Shown piece by piece: positions 12,166 through 31,146 of a DNA stretch of 64,000 nucleotides. The stretch lies in NCBI GenBank assembly GCA_000469685.2, contig LS997563.1:11558940-11622939 (forward strand). Direction: 5' to 3'. The translations under genes and the position numbers were made by a program. Source of the DNA: Haemonchus contortus. Its lineage: Eukaryota; Nematoda; Chromadorea; Rhabditida; Trichostrongylidae. The notes below the pieces were generated by a model. That model made no database searches, was not told the origin of the DNA, and saw nothing but the letters and a program-made list of their open reading frames with translations. The number at the start of each line of letters is the position of its first letter. Positions within the stretch are counted from its first letter, which is position 1.

Positions 12166-14139
12166 ATCCAAATGAAAGTTCAAAGGATGAATTTTCAGGG
12201 GTTGATCGGTCATCCTTTGGAATGCGCCCCTCGTTCGACTCTCACTGAAAATTGTAGCGGCGTCTGCCAGCTCATGCGCGGTGTGCTCACTTGCACCTAC
12301 ATATACCGTTTCCGTTATGGATGAAAAACTAAATAAATAAGTAAATCAATAAACTAATTGGATAATACATTCGAATTACTGATTCGTTTATTATTTAGAA
12401 ACCTTCTATGAAGGAGTATTTCCTGTTGAATTGGATTTTTTGAAGAAATCAACCATTAGCACTAACGAAACTACATGGCTACATTAGCCTCTGCCAACTT
12501 ATTTATGTAATGCCTTATAAATCTGATAATATCTGTGGATAAGGTAACTCACGAGCGCATATTCTTCGGTCAAGAATAATTCGAATATGAATGGGTGACA
12601 GGTGAAAAACCGCCTTATCAATCTGTCACTAAGACCACCCGCGAAAGTTCCTCACGTGCCTTTATTGGGAGACGGCAACCTGAGCAGCAATTGAATCTTT
12701 TTGAGAACTGGAATTGAACTGCAACTGCTTAAGGAATATTCTGTGAAGTGAACGAGCCAAATATTCTGTAAGGCTAGTCAGCAACTTCAAACCATCCTTC
12801 CCCTTCTACTTCTTCCTCCAGTCCTGCTTCCACTCTCGCGGCATATTGAGCTATGGAATCATGCAAATTTACTCAACGGGCTGATTGATTTGAGGTGATG
12901 GTAAGGGTTCGATATAGTGAAGGACTGATTTTGTAAGAAGTGGGTAGTTACTTCGATCCTGTGCCAGCAGAGCGCAGCAATTTCTGTATTTAGACCTAGT
13001 TTCGTGGCCATTCTGAGGTTCTCCTGCGGTAAAAGAGAAGAGCAGTCCTCACACAAAACAAACTTTGTTGGTGGCGTTGTAGACCCTTAGAAGCAGAAAT
13101 AAACTCCCTTGATACGCTTTGATGCAAAGGTGCAGTAAACAAATTCTACGCAGTAAGTCAGCTCCGTTTACGTTTACCATGGTTGTACTCTTGAGTTTAA
13201 TACTTAGTGTCGGATAGCCAAATTTGAGACCTGCTGGCAACCCAACAGTTCCATTTCTGAAGGTTTTCACTCCCTTGAAAAACCGTTCAAAGTATCCTTA
13301 TCAAGGAACGAGGCTATGGAATAGATAAGAATAGATCTAGGCAGAATACTCAGCCGTATTACCTCACTATATTACTTTTCCAAACCTTATTGGATCCTCT
13401 AGAGACAGCCAAAACAAAGTTAGCGTACATTTATACAAGATCATACATTTAATGCCGAACGAATAGGTTTTATACGGTATCGTTATCTACTGAGCCGATT
13501 GTTGTCACGTTATTGTACAGCGGCAGTCTTGGGTTCCACACTGCTGACATGTTCCACTAGTCAGACCTTTACTGTAGATGATGCCGGTCTCCTGTGCACC
13601 GTTGATCGTATAGTAACTAAAAAGGCACTTGGAAATGATGTTATTGATTTATGTGGAGGATTTGGAAATAGACAGCCTTTGCAATGGACATTAATCAATA
13701 CACGCGCAAGCTCTTGCAGTACATTTGTTTGCTTGTTACTGGGTCAGTAACGAGTTCTCTAGTCAATGATGGCTTACCTACTGACTAAAAGTTGCTCCAT
13801 TCCGTCCATTGTCGGAGCAGTCAGTACAAATCCTCGTCGCGTCGTCGCTACTCCAGGGCGAGGGCGCAGGGAGCAAGTCCCATATCAGCTCTCACTAGCT
13901 CTCACTAAATCGCTCGAAGGCGATATTCTTGAGGGCAGAAGTAAGAGAACTGGAATTCCTCGAATGTCTTGTCTGTGGCCTCAGTGTCTCATCGAACAAA
14001 GGGGAAAAGCTTGATGGAATGGCGGAGAGGTTCGGGAAAGCTGCATGCCAAATGGGTGTGGGCCACCCGTACCGCTAGATGCGTTCAGGTTGAATTTAAA
14101 CTGACTACTTCCTAGTAGACCTTCAGTTGTTAGACATAC

Positions 14140-15867
14140 TTTGGAACATCGGCAACTCTTTCAAATCCTAATTTCTCGTAAAGACGAATCGCGGGTATAT
14201 TCGAGTGTAAAACATGCAGGTAAACCTGAAATATTCAGACTTGAAGCGATCGTTCGAGGGACGAACCTAATACCTACTAAAAACTTACTAGTTGGCTGCC
14301 TTTTTGGGCCAGCCTCGTAGTACCACGTTGTAACAATTGAGTAGCGATGCCTTTCTTTCTGAAGTCTGGTGCTACAATTAATGTTGAAATATAGCAGGTC
14401 TGAAAAAGCAAAGGGAATATTTTATTGATCCTATAGGGAAAATCAGTGGCAGAACAACCTTTCTGAAATTATTAACTAGTTTTTGTTCTTCAGGATGAAG
14501 ATCCTTCACATTAAATTCATCTTTTGCACTTCGTACAATACCAATAGCACCAACAAGATTATTTTCGCGGTTATAAGCACCTGTGTTTAGCTGAAAATCA
14601 ATCAGTACCCTAGTTCGGATGGTAATCATACCCACCGAGTGAGTAGTGAGTGACTTTGTTTGCGGCGATAGCCAGCCAAAATGAATCGTCATACGGTAGT
14701 GGAAGGCATTGCACGCCTAGCCTGGAAAGCAATCTATGGTTAGTATCAATTCCTAGCTGGTGTTCGCTGCTGTCATTTGTGGATTCTTGGTAGATATCGA
14801 TTGTCACAGCCCAATACCACGAGGTAACCGCGTTGCGACCGCTCGCTCGTGTTGTGTACTATCTGTTCAGCCATAACGAAGGATCCCTATGATCATTCTT
14901 TTTATATATAAATGAAGTGGTAGTTTGTTGTAGTGGTTTGGTTGTCGATCTGTCGGTTTTCAGTTTGTCTCTGTATGTTTGTCCCCAAAACTTCTCTTGG
15001 TTAGGGTGGAGGTAGTCGTATAAATATAGCCACCACAAGATGAGGTAGAAGCAGCTAGAAGGAAACTGAGGAAATGAAACTAGGTTGGGGCAATATTAGG
15101 AACAGTGGTAATGGGGAGACGGGCAGTAGGAACGGTTTTGGGTGATCGATCGGCCGCACGCGGCTGTCGCGGACCATTTGCCTCGTTATATCAGTTCCTC
15201 ATACAGCTCAATTACTTATGGCACGATTCTACTGTTGGTTTTTTTGTTCCTGAATTTCCTACTTGCCGCTGCATTCTGCTACATTCCTTCGCTCCAGGCG
15301 TCTCTCGCCGCGACGTGACAATTTCGTTCCTAAAGCACCACACCCGTGGTAATGCAGCATAGAACATGACGTGGGCGTCCACGTCGCTACGTTGATCCCT
15401 ATCAATTGATGGAGATAAATATCGATTGACAGTTGATTGAACCAAACAGTAAGAGATACAAGTTACATATAATGGAGTGAGCTTCCAGGACCATGATAGG
15501 ATGTCTGTTGTCGTAAGGAATTACTAATTATCGTGATTGCACCAAAAACTATTCGTTTGAGGACAGGAAGGACCACGACTACTTCGTTGCAAAATTAGTA
15601 GGCACCATACGGACCAACTACAAAAGAGTACGGACTTGGCCGTTGAGCGCACCAGACGCTCAAGTCAAGCTGGTTGAGAAACTAATCAAGTTTTTTTTTC
15701 AAAATGTCGACAAGTTTGGGTTGCATCAGCTTGCTCTTATGCCCGACGAGGAGTCCGCTCCAGGCTTCCGACCGACACATCCTTTGAGAAACTTACCTCT
15801 TTAACACCTCGAAATCATGAATTGTTAGTTCGCGAAAAGACACATCCGCGTTTTGCGCACGTGCCAT
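14140..15867 (-). pseudogene. NAA60: NAA60-like N-alpha-acetyltransferase, disrupted
   Basis: Exon 15867-15797 starts with ATG and encodes MARAQNADVSFRELTIHDF, like the N-terminus of the Golgi N-terminal acetyltransferase NAA60. Exons ending at 14459, then 14399-14289 (ISTLIVAPDFRKKGIATQLL, the acetyl-CoA binding motif A) and 14225-14140 (VYLHVLHSNIPAIRLYEKLG, GNAT motif B, close to NAA60) join in phase. Between the first exon and the rest lies only the dispersed LINE tail (about 14573-15782), which runs right up to both coding pieces. The expected middle part of the GNAT domain, with the FPIxYPxxWY-type block, was not found. After 14140 a GTATGT donor follows but no downstream exon was recognised. 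I call the locus broken; an intact product would need a missing exon. Confidence 0.65.
14573..15782 (+). repeat. LINE 3' tail / dispersed repeat, copy 2
   Basis: Same landmark order as 943-2125 (see copy 1). Left edge abuts the coding piece of the NAA60-like gene, and the right edge lies just before the donor of its first exon. It appears to replace or separate the middle exon. Confidence 0.7.
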
Positions 15868-17718
15868 TTACGAGTAGGTTAGCGTTAGTAAATGGGAAAC
15901 ACCACCATCATTCCCTCATTTAAAGAAGCTCACTTTCAAGATTCTGATAACGATTGCTGTCATGATCAGCTATAAGTCGTTTTCAGACAGTCATCGTTGC
16001 AGAACGGTGTTCTGCTCATTTCTGGGTGAAATCGAGCATTTTGAGAAAACGGGTTCTGAACATTACACCCTCTTGACAAAGCTCAAGGTGCATCTGCTCT
16101 GGTTTGGAGTTTCATCCATGGGTGGAGATGGGGTGGTACCATAGGTGAACCCCGGTCGTTGTCTATATATCCTACCTGTCGCCCGTTGATCATTGATATT
16201 TTAGAGTAGGCACCAGTACCGTTTCCATTCGTTCCTGTCGTGAACTAAAGAAGGCGTACTGTATCAGAGGCTCCATTGAAGTAGCATGAACCCTGAACTT
16301 GAAAGCCTGCACTGTTCAATTGAGCTTTCCATCCTTCTCGGATCATCATGTTGGCATGGGAGGGCAAACTGACTGACTAGAAGTTTCATGTGTGGCGCAA
16401 ACAAAAACAGCGTTAATTCAAAGTGTACCTTTGTCGATTTCGCTTTTGAATAGTACTTATTTCATTGCCTGTTATGATTCTGTTCCTAGAATATCGATGA
16501 ACGTTCATTGCGGACCCTCACATGGCTTCTCTCCTTTCGATATAACTCGAAGGCTGCACTTATTGAGTCTTTAATGGAGTTCCATAGTGAATTGCTTGCG
16601 AATCCGACCGACAGTCTTGGCTAAGCGGAGGAAGCTCTGTTGTGAAGGCCTTTTTTCCATTTGTTCGACCAGTAATAACAAGCTTCTTCACTCCCCTAAG
16701 CTCAGTCTAAAAAACTGTATGTTCTCGGACAAGAAAAGTTTCTGAGCTCAGTTATAGGCTCACTTCCTTATCTGCGCTATGGTGTTCAAAGTTAGAAAAA
16801 AGGGAAAAAAATACATAGCACGATGCCAGCTCAGGTAGAAATCATCGTTTTGAAGTCTCCACTCCTCTTCACATAGCTCACTTCACTCCGCAGTACTAGC
16901 TCTATTCCATTAACCTACCCACCAAGTTACTGTTTATATATAAGAAGGAAATTTAGGATAGAACTGGGTTTTCCATATCATTACCTTTACCGTAATCATA
17001 AAGTTCTGCGGACAGAGCGACAAACCGACACACCAAGTTACTGCTTTACAAATAAGAGAGATTACGGCTGGGTGTTCATACTGTGTCGAAGGGTTCCATA
17101 TCACTCACCATTTTTACGAAAAGCACACAATAAGCCTGGCTGTAGGTGTTTGACAAGTGACGATAAGGTTGTTACAATACATAAACCAAGGGCCGCTTCC
17201 GAGGTGGATGGCTCCAGAAATTGCATGGAGAATTTTTCGGGTATCTTCCACCTACCATTTTCGATCCTCAGTACAAAACAATTAGGGAAGGTCCAGACAG
17301 GCAGCAACTGCTTTCCAAAGAATTCCACGTCGACAGGCATGAGAGGGACTCATTTTGTAGTCATTTTCATTTGTCTGGATATATTAATTGATGCCTAATC
17401 CATTTAATGAGAGCTCAGTGAAGCAAATCAATCACTCTCGAACGCATTGGGTTAAGTACCCCATGTTCCCTTCGATTTTTTCATGAACCTAAATATATGA
17501 CCGACCCATTCCCAGAGAAGGCCTGATCAACATGGACCCCTCTGTCTACCACCTTCTGTCAAAGTATGAGTGAGTTTCTTTTAAATTGTTCTGAAATGCA
17601 GCCACCAGCACCTTTATTAACACAAAAATCTACAATTATTCCATAAACACAGTCCAATTATGTCTGAAGCCAATACTGACATAAGTTTAGATTACATGTA
17701 TATATGTAGATCTATATA

Positions 17719-19286
17719 CAGTACCGTTCAAAAAGAAATCACCTTCAACCTTTTTTGCCATAACTCATCTCAAACTCAATGTTTTTGACTGATTTTTTGG
17801 TATGTTGTCAACAGTAATGATATTCAATGTATCCATCATAGAACTCACAAAACCCCTTTTTATTTCGTTCAAAAGCCCACTTTTCACATTTTTTCTGAAC
17901 AGGACAAAATAACATCAGTTTAAATAATTTAATATAAATCACTTGACTTGAACGCTATCATCATGAGATTGAAACCTAATTAACTACTAGTCCTATACTT
18001 TGTAGTGAAGCCGTTGGCATCGATGACGGCTTGGTATCTGCGGGGCAATGGTTCGACCAACTTGTCGATCAGGCACTCATCGATTCCCTTCCATTCCTCT
18101 TCAAATAGGCCAAATTTCTGAGCAGCATTTGTGACTGTTTTACCGGCTATCCTTTTCTTGAGGTCTTGCCACGAGGGTCCATTGATGTTTAGGTCAGGGG
18201 ACTGGCTGGTTCAGTCAAGGGATCGAATTCCCCGATGGGCGCGCCTCTTCTAGATCTGTGTCTAGGGTCGTTATCTCGCTGGAATTAAATTTTCTTCCGT
18301 GCACACGACGGGAGAAAGATAGCGTGGATTTTTCCAAAATGTCTACGTACATCGGCTAGGCCGCAGTGGTGAGAATATGGTGCATGGACCCCATGCTTAG
18401 ACTCGGAGACCATCCCCAAACCTATACTGAGCCGACACCATGCCTGAGAATTGTCAAATGGTACTTGGGGTCGGAACTTGTGTTTTAAAAGGTCGTCTAC
18501 GAACGAAACTCGAGTGAACCAAGCAAAACAATCTTTGACTAGTCGCTCTAGATGACTTCGCGTCATTGGTCGAAGATCCACTGAAGGTGCTAACGCGCCC
18601 ATTAAAGTCGAGCTCGTCTGTTTTTTTAGAGATCCAGATACTTTCTGACAAGACTTCCTCCATACATTCCAGCAACCCATAGGCGTCTGTTGAGGGTACC
18701 TCTAGATGATAGCGCCGTCGCCGTCGTCGATATCTCGGCCATTATATCGAAATATGCTCGTCTGGGATCTTGAGCCGATGCACAAATGATCTTCCTATCG
18801 TCCTCAGGAGCGGCAATCCGTAACCTTCCCGAGCTGGCTCGCTTGATTGGGCCTATGAGAGACTCAATACCTTTGATAGCTTTCGTAATCGTAGACATTG
18901 GTACAGCAAACAGCCTTGGATGTTGAGCATGGGTCGGTTTTTGCTTACTGCCCCTGGCAATGGCGGAGAGCTGCTCCAAGATCAGGAAGCGATAGCCACA
19001 GTTTTGTCTCTTCATTGAGAGCGACTAGCTAACAGAATAGAAGGCTCACCAATATTTCTAGACTCGAAAAACATAATGAATCTTACCTAGACAACATGCT
19101 CCTTTCGCAAGTTTTATGAAAAAAAAATTCACTCACTTGGCCGGAAGTGAGCTACCGCCAATTCTGCGTACCAGGGGGGTCGGTAATGTTTGATAAGTGT
19201 GCTGTCAAAAAATCGGGTAAAACGATTGAGTTCAAGATGAGTTATGGAAGAGAAGGTTCAAGGTGATTTCTTTTTGAACGGTACTG
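17719..19286 (-). mobile_element. Tc1/mariner-like DNA transposon, decayed
   Basis: Terminal inverted repeats begin CAGTACCGTTCAAAAAGAAA at 17719 and, on the other strand, at 19286. They stay alignable for about 80 bp with scattered mismatches. Each end is flanked by TA (17717-17718 and 19287-19288), the target used by Tc1/mariner elements. Length 1568 bp is typical of the superfamily. The transposase reads on the minus strand. Confidence 0.9.
18285..19015 (-). pseudogene. Tc1-like transposase remnant
   Basis: Pieces in two or more frames run from an ATG at 19015. The N-terminal part resembles the helix-turn-helix region of Tc1 transposases (RFLILEQLSAIARGSKQ, then a TITKAIKG segment), and later pieces come from the catalytic half. 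Stops and frameshifts break the reading frame, and I could not place an intact DD(34)E triad, so the copy cannot encode transposase. The element could still be moved by an enzyme supplied elsewhere. Confidence 0.75.
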
Positions 19287-19632
19287 TATAAGCTAATATA
19301 CAACATACCTCACGTCGAAAGCATAATTTTATCAAATACTTCTATGGATGCCTGGAAGGAATAGAAAGGGGAAGTCTTTCAAGTCGCCCAAACTGGACGA
19401 GTCGTCTCCCAACAATCCATCTGGCATCCTTTCCTTCATTTCCTTCCTATTTTCTTTCTATTAATTGCATAATTGAGCCATAAATATAAAAAAAATTAAA
19501 ATTAAAAGCTCATGGAGACTTATCACATCACCAATCACGACTAGATATTGAACATTATCAGATGAGAACATCACTCATGATGAACACATAATAGAGGCGG
19601 GACAATGCAAAGAAAAATCTATCACCTTGGAT

Positions 19633-19764
19633 TAACTATACCCTATAGTAAGATACTGTAATACATATTATTAGCATTATTAGTACCCCCTACCCTCGCA
19701 CTAACTATACCCTATAGTATGATACTGTAATCCATATTATTAGCATTATTAATACCCCCTATCT
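19633..19764. repeat. Two-copy tandem duplication, 69-bp period
   Basis: 'taactataccctatagta..' at 19633 recurs at 19702 with few changes through 'attattagcattattaataccccctat'. AT-rich and not coding. Confidence 0.9.
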
Positions 19765-20634
19765 ATATAGTTCAAATACCGAAAGTGCCACAAGTTTACA
19801 TTAGAGCAATCAATCTCTACGAAATGCACAACAACATTGAATATTATGATTAAAAAGGAAGAGGGACATACAAAAAGCTAATTTTTTTTACAATACAGTG
19901 CTCACTACATGAATTGAGGGCGAATACAATTACCAAACGAAATAATCAACGAAAAAGTCAAAGAAAAAACTACTTAGACGCACCCGATGACAACCATGTG
20001 AACTAATGGAACAGCAAAAGTTATACGCAAGCAATGCGGGCAAACCTAAAAAAGTATTTTTTGAATTTTGATTACAGTTCTAATGTAAGAGGAAATGAAT
20101 AACCGTCCGCTTCCTCGTCATTGATAAAGAATGATCGCACTTGGTGGTCGCCAATAGGTTGCAGAAAGCTCCACAATTCGGAACTTCTCTCACCTATTTA
20201 CAGGGGTTCTAAGTGTTAACTATGCCGTTATCTGACTCCATACTTACAAGTTTCTTCCTCACAAGTACAGAAGAATTTCAAATCTCAAATAGATATGCAA
20301 GATAACGTATAGACCAGCGGCCGCACCCAATCTTACGATTAGCTAGATAAGGGTAGCCTGGCTTTCAAGCAGCGCAGTTCTTAACTTTTCATTGTGCTAT
20401 TGGAGTGCTATGATTCTAAAGATTCTTACAATGGCACTGATATTTACAAAACTCATTATTATTTATCTGTTAATTCCCACTAAACTGCTGGAGAGCACAA
20501 AATGAGAGCATTCATTAGTTTGGGTTCAGTCTGGGGCACGTGCAGTGTGTTGCGTATTTGTTCAACTTTTACATGTATATGTCGGGTTTCCTATATTTTT
20601 CGAATAAGTTAAAAGGATTGAACTATTTGGTGTT

Positions 20635-20905
20635 AGCCAATCCCGTTTCTGGGATGCGCCCCCCGCATTCGATTCTATTCAGATTTGTAGTCGCCGTTTG
20701 AATGCGTATTAGGTCGATACAATGACATGCTGTAGTTAGCTAAAGTAGAGATCAGTACTGCTATCTTTTCCTTGGAGATGAGTCCGGTACCAAGTAATCG
20801 ACCCAGAACCAACAGAGGGCCTGGTTGGCCTGCGCAGGTATCAGTCCGGGATCCGATCACCAGACCATGCATGTGATATTACGCCACACGCCCCTACACC
20901 TCTAC
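20635..20905 (-). repeat. tRNA-derived SINE, copy 2
   Basis: Same body as the copy at 11937 ('gggatgcgccccccgcattcg', then 'gaatgcgtatta'). On the minus strand the head reads GGTGTAGGGGCGTGTGGCGTAATATCAC, in the place of a tRNA-like A box. Confidence 0.6.
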
Positions 20906-21364
20906 CGTTCTTTTTGGACAAGATACCTTTGCATGTTATTAAATGTGTACATTATTCAAGAAAAGCAAACGAATAAATGCTAGGGAGAGGCCCCACTCCC
21001 TCATCCTGAGGGCGTCGTAACATTCCTCGCACTTGTCAAATGCTACTTATGAGTCATCCGAGAAGCTCAGGCGTTTACGCATCGAGCAATTGAGCGACAT
21101 TTCATGACGACTAGGTCGCCCCACGACATTTCCCTCACCGACCTGATGAACCCTTCTTGCCTCGGACGGCGACATATCGCTGATACCAAATGCCACTCGT
21201 GAAATGCGACCCCTTCCGAAAAAATGTCGGAAATGAGGTCCCTGTTTGTTTCCCTTTCTGCGGTCTGATGGCGGAAGCGTCAAGAAAGTATCTCCGCAAG
21301 CTGAGAGTTTTTAATAACAGGGCAAATTGATGTGGTTATACCTCCTTCGGCTCAGTGAAAGCTC

Positions 21365-21819
21365 CTATCCAACAGGTTCTTTGTAGTCCTTTTCATCCGC
21401 GTCCGGCATTTCATTTACATAGAAATCTGAAAAACCAACAAGTCCAGAACATAAGAAAGTAATTAACAGCTATGTTCAGGACGTGGAACTTCCTCTGACC
21501 AATTCTCACCCCTGACTCACCATTATCCTCTCGATCATCCGGGTGTTTATCAGCCTCTTCTTGCCCTCGTCGCATGTGGCGATCTGGTCGAGTCATAAGC
21601 CTCTTCACCAACTCTTTTGCTGGGATTAACGTAGGCGGTATGAAAGCTTCTTGATTACGATTGAAAGACAAAGCATCGCCGGACTAAAAAAATGAAAATA
21701 AATATCAAAAATCAATTTGATATAAAGAAGAATATTTTGCGAAATATCGGAAGCCTTACCTTGTGTTTTCTTTCGAAGAACGCAGTCTCATTCTGAGTGT
21801 AGTGATCGACTGGTACAGC
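21365..21819 (-). CDS. 3' end of an unrecognised gene (three exons)
   Basis: Three exons join in phase: 21819-21760, 21683-21521 and 21426-21365 with a TAG stop. Introns are short, GT-AG, with TTTATAG, TTTTTTAG and TTTTTCAG acceptors. The piece encodes about 94 residues: NETAFFERKHK, a middle with TLIPAKELVKRLMTRPD, an Arg/Glu/Asp-rich stretch, and an acidic tail ending KDYKEPVG. It is hydrophilic with no signal peptide or membrane segment. The upstream exon or exons were not found; the next 1.5 kb (5') holds a SINE and no clear exon. I do not recognise the family. Agreement of three exons makes a real gene likely. Confidence 0.6.
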
Positions 21820-22349
21820 CTATAAATGAAGAGTCCAGTGATTTTTTCGAATGTTATCACCAAAAAAATCCCTTCAAGAAAAAAAAGCGACCGATATGAG
21901 TCTTAAGCATATAAGTTTTGATGATTCACTGAAAAATTTCGATGAGACTACAAAACACTAGAAGAATCCCTCTAAGCATCTAAAATATCATGTAAGTATC
22001 ATGATTCTTTTCTTTCCCTCCTTTTAAATACTTAATAGTGATTTTAGGTAAATATGTTACCACCAGGGATCCCTGATTAAAGGGAGGTCATGGGAAAGCT
22101 GGGCAACTATTTCGATGAGACTGAAAGAACATTTCAATGTAGAACTAACTGGAACTGTGCATCTTGCGCTGGTTCACGGTCAACTTAAAGTTAAAGCTCT
22201 GCCGAAGAGGTGCTCGTTGGTTTAACGGTCTACCGTATCAAGTTTCGACATAAGTTCATACCGTACTCCCAACTTATATACCGAGAACTCAAAGGTTCAT
22301 GGGTTCTAAGCTTTCAAGTCCCCACCAGTCTCCCTGAAGGATAAAGATC

Positions 22350-22645
22350 TGGGGCTTAATCAATCCCTTCTCAGGGATGCGCCCACGCATTCGACTTCCA
22401 TTTATAATCATAGTGTTGTATTGAATGCGTATGTGAATTATATCACGAATTGCAGCCGCCAGCCGATGAACAAGTCAGTGCTTTTATCCTCCCAGACGAC
22501 GTACCAACGACCCAAAAGAGAAAGAAGGCTTGGTTGACGTAGGCGGATATCGATCCGCGATTCGAACCCATGACCATGTATGTGTGAAGTGCCGCTTGCC
22601 TCATCACCACCAGTCTTCTCTACACCAACTAATCCATTCTGATCT
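22350..22645 (-). repeat. tRNA-derived SINE, copy 3
   Basis: Body 'cagggatgcgcccacgcattc' and 'gaatgcgtatgtg'. On the minus strand the head has an A-box-like GGTGATGAGGCAAGCGGCAC and a B box GGGTTCGAATC, the RNA polymerase III internal promoter of tRNAs. This is the clearest copy. Confidence 0.7.
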
Positions 22646-22855
22646 TCATTATTAAAGGAATTTGGAAAGTCAAGCACATTTGAGCATATCAGAATTTCCA
22701 TGCACAAGCGACTTTCACTAGAAGAAAAGGAAAAACGGAAGAGGACTAAACAGCCCTAACAGTTTCTGCACCACAACAGAAGCCACACGTAATTTTTCAG
22801 CAAGAGCTTATCGAAATAAACAGGGTGGTCACCGAAGACCGACCTAGACCAAGAC

Positions 22856-23030
22856 CGCAAACCCTCCTCAAAGGGGTGCCATCGAGATTCAGGCGACGGG
22901 ATGTGGCTGTGGTAAAATCGGATTGATGCGTGGAAATCCGACAACTTGCTCAGCAGAAATGGGATCCCTGATCCTGAATGCTTGGAACACCGTAACCACT
23001 CTACCACTTTGATACATTCGGGCACTAGAA
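22856..23030 (-). repeat. Second type of tRNA-headed SINE
   Basis: On the minus strand GTGGTAGAGTGGTTACGG (A-box-like) is followed by GATCAGGGATCCCATT. It lacks the 'gaatgcgtat' body of the other copies. The assignment is from the A box only. Confidence 0.4.
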
Positions 23031-23780
23031 CTCGGAATTTGAAGCACGGGGGTTAGACTGAAATTGACGATCACTGTCTCACCTTCCCTGACAGGACGGG
23101 GATGGGGCCTTCACAAATGTAGTTGTGTCATGTAAGATTAAGCGGCCTGGTCTAATGTTAGGAGAAGGTCGGAACCCTTCCCACCGAGAGGTGAGCCGCA
23201 TTGCTATTCAAGGGAGTGGGACTGATGTTCGAATATCCGCGATTAATATAACAGTACGAGAGTTCTATCCTTAAATAGTAACAGCAAGTAGCACAAAGAT
23301 GAGCCATGAAGTCAAGACGAGAGGAGCAACTCCGAAACATCGAGGATGACAGATTAGCAAAAAGAATTGCTTTGTGCCCTGGCGAGCCCTTCGCTTCGTT
23401 GTGAGGTTTGCAGAAATCCCACAGGTCTGCACCCACGTCCTTTTCTCGGCAGGTCTAGCTCCGGAACCCAAGTCTAAAACGAATTGGGAACTTTAATTTC
23501 GGAAGTAGGATTTGCAGAAGATTGTGCGTGGGTGCGAACCAGTGTGATGTTTCCAAACCTCACAATCAAGCCCAACGGCCTATCGACAACAATAATCGCG
23601 ATGTCGACTGTAAACTGACGACGACGTCGACAAAGACCACTGCACAGTTCAAGGAAGAACTCGGGAGCTGTGATATTCTGAAAACATCACAAAAATGCGT
23701 GGAGAGAGCAGAGATGAACGAGAAGACGGCCGCCGACAAACGGTCGAGACGGTAGGCCTCGACGGTCGTCATTCGCGAGC

Positions 23781-31038
<7,258 letters not shown>

Positions 31039-31146
31039 TTCGAATTGACGTCACTTGTCGAATAAGGTTTAAGACCAATGAGCTCATTTGCTAAAAGTTT
31101 ATCACAGTTCTTGATACAATACTATCACCTTTACTATGTAACCCGG

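Noticed and set aside
12859..13270. Minus-strand frames as the missing C-terminal exon of the NAA60-like gene
   Set aside because: None continues the required phase or shows the expected C-terminal GNAT residues.
22560..22640. tRNA gene on the minus strand (B box GGGTTCGAATC and A-box-like segment)
   Set aside because: No full cloverleaf or matching acceptor stem; it belongs to a SINE with a shared non-tRNA body.
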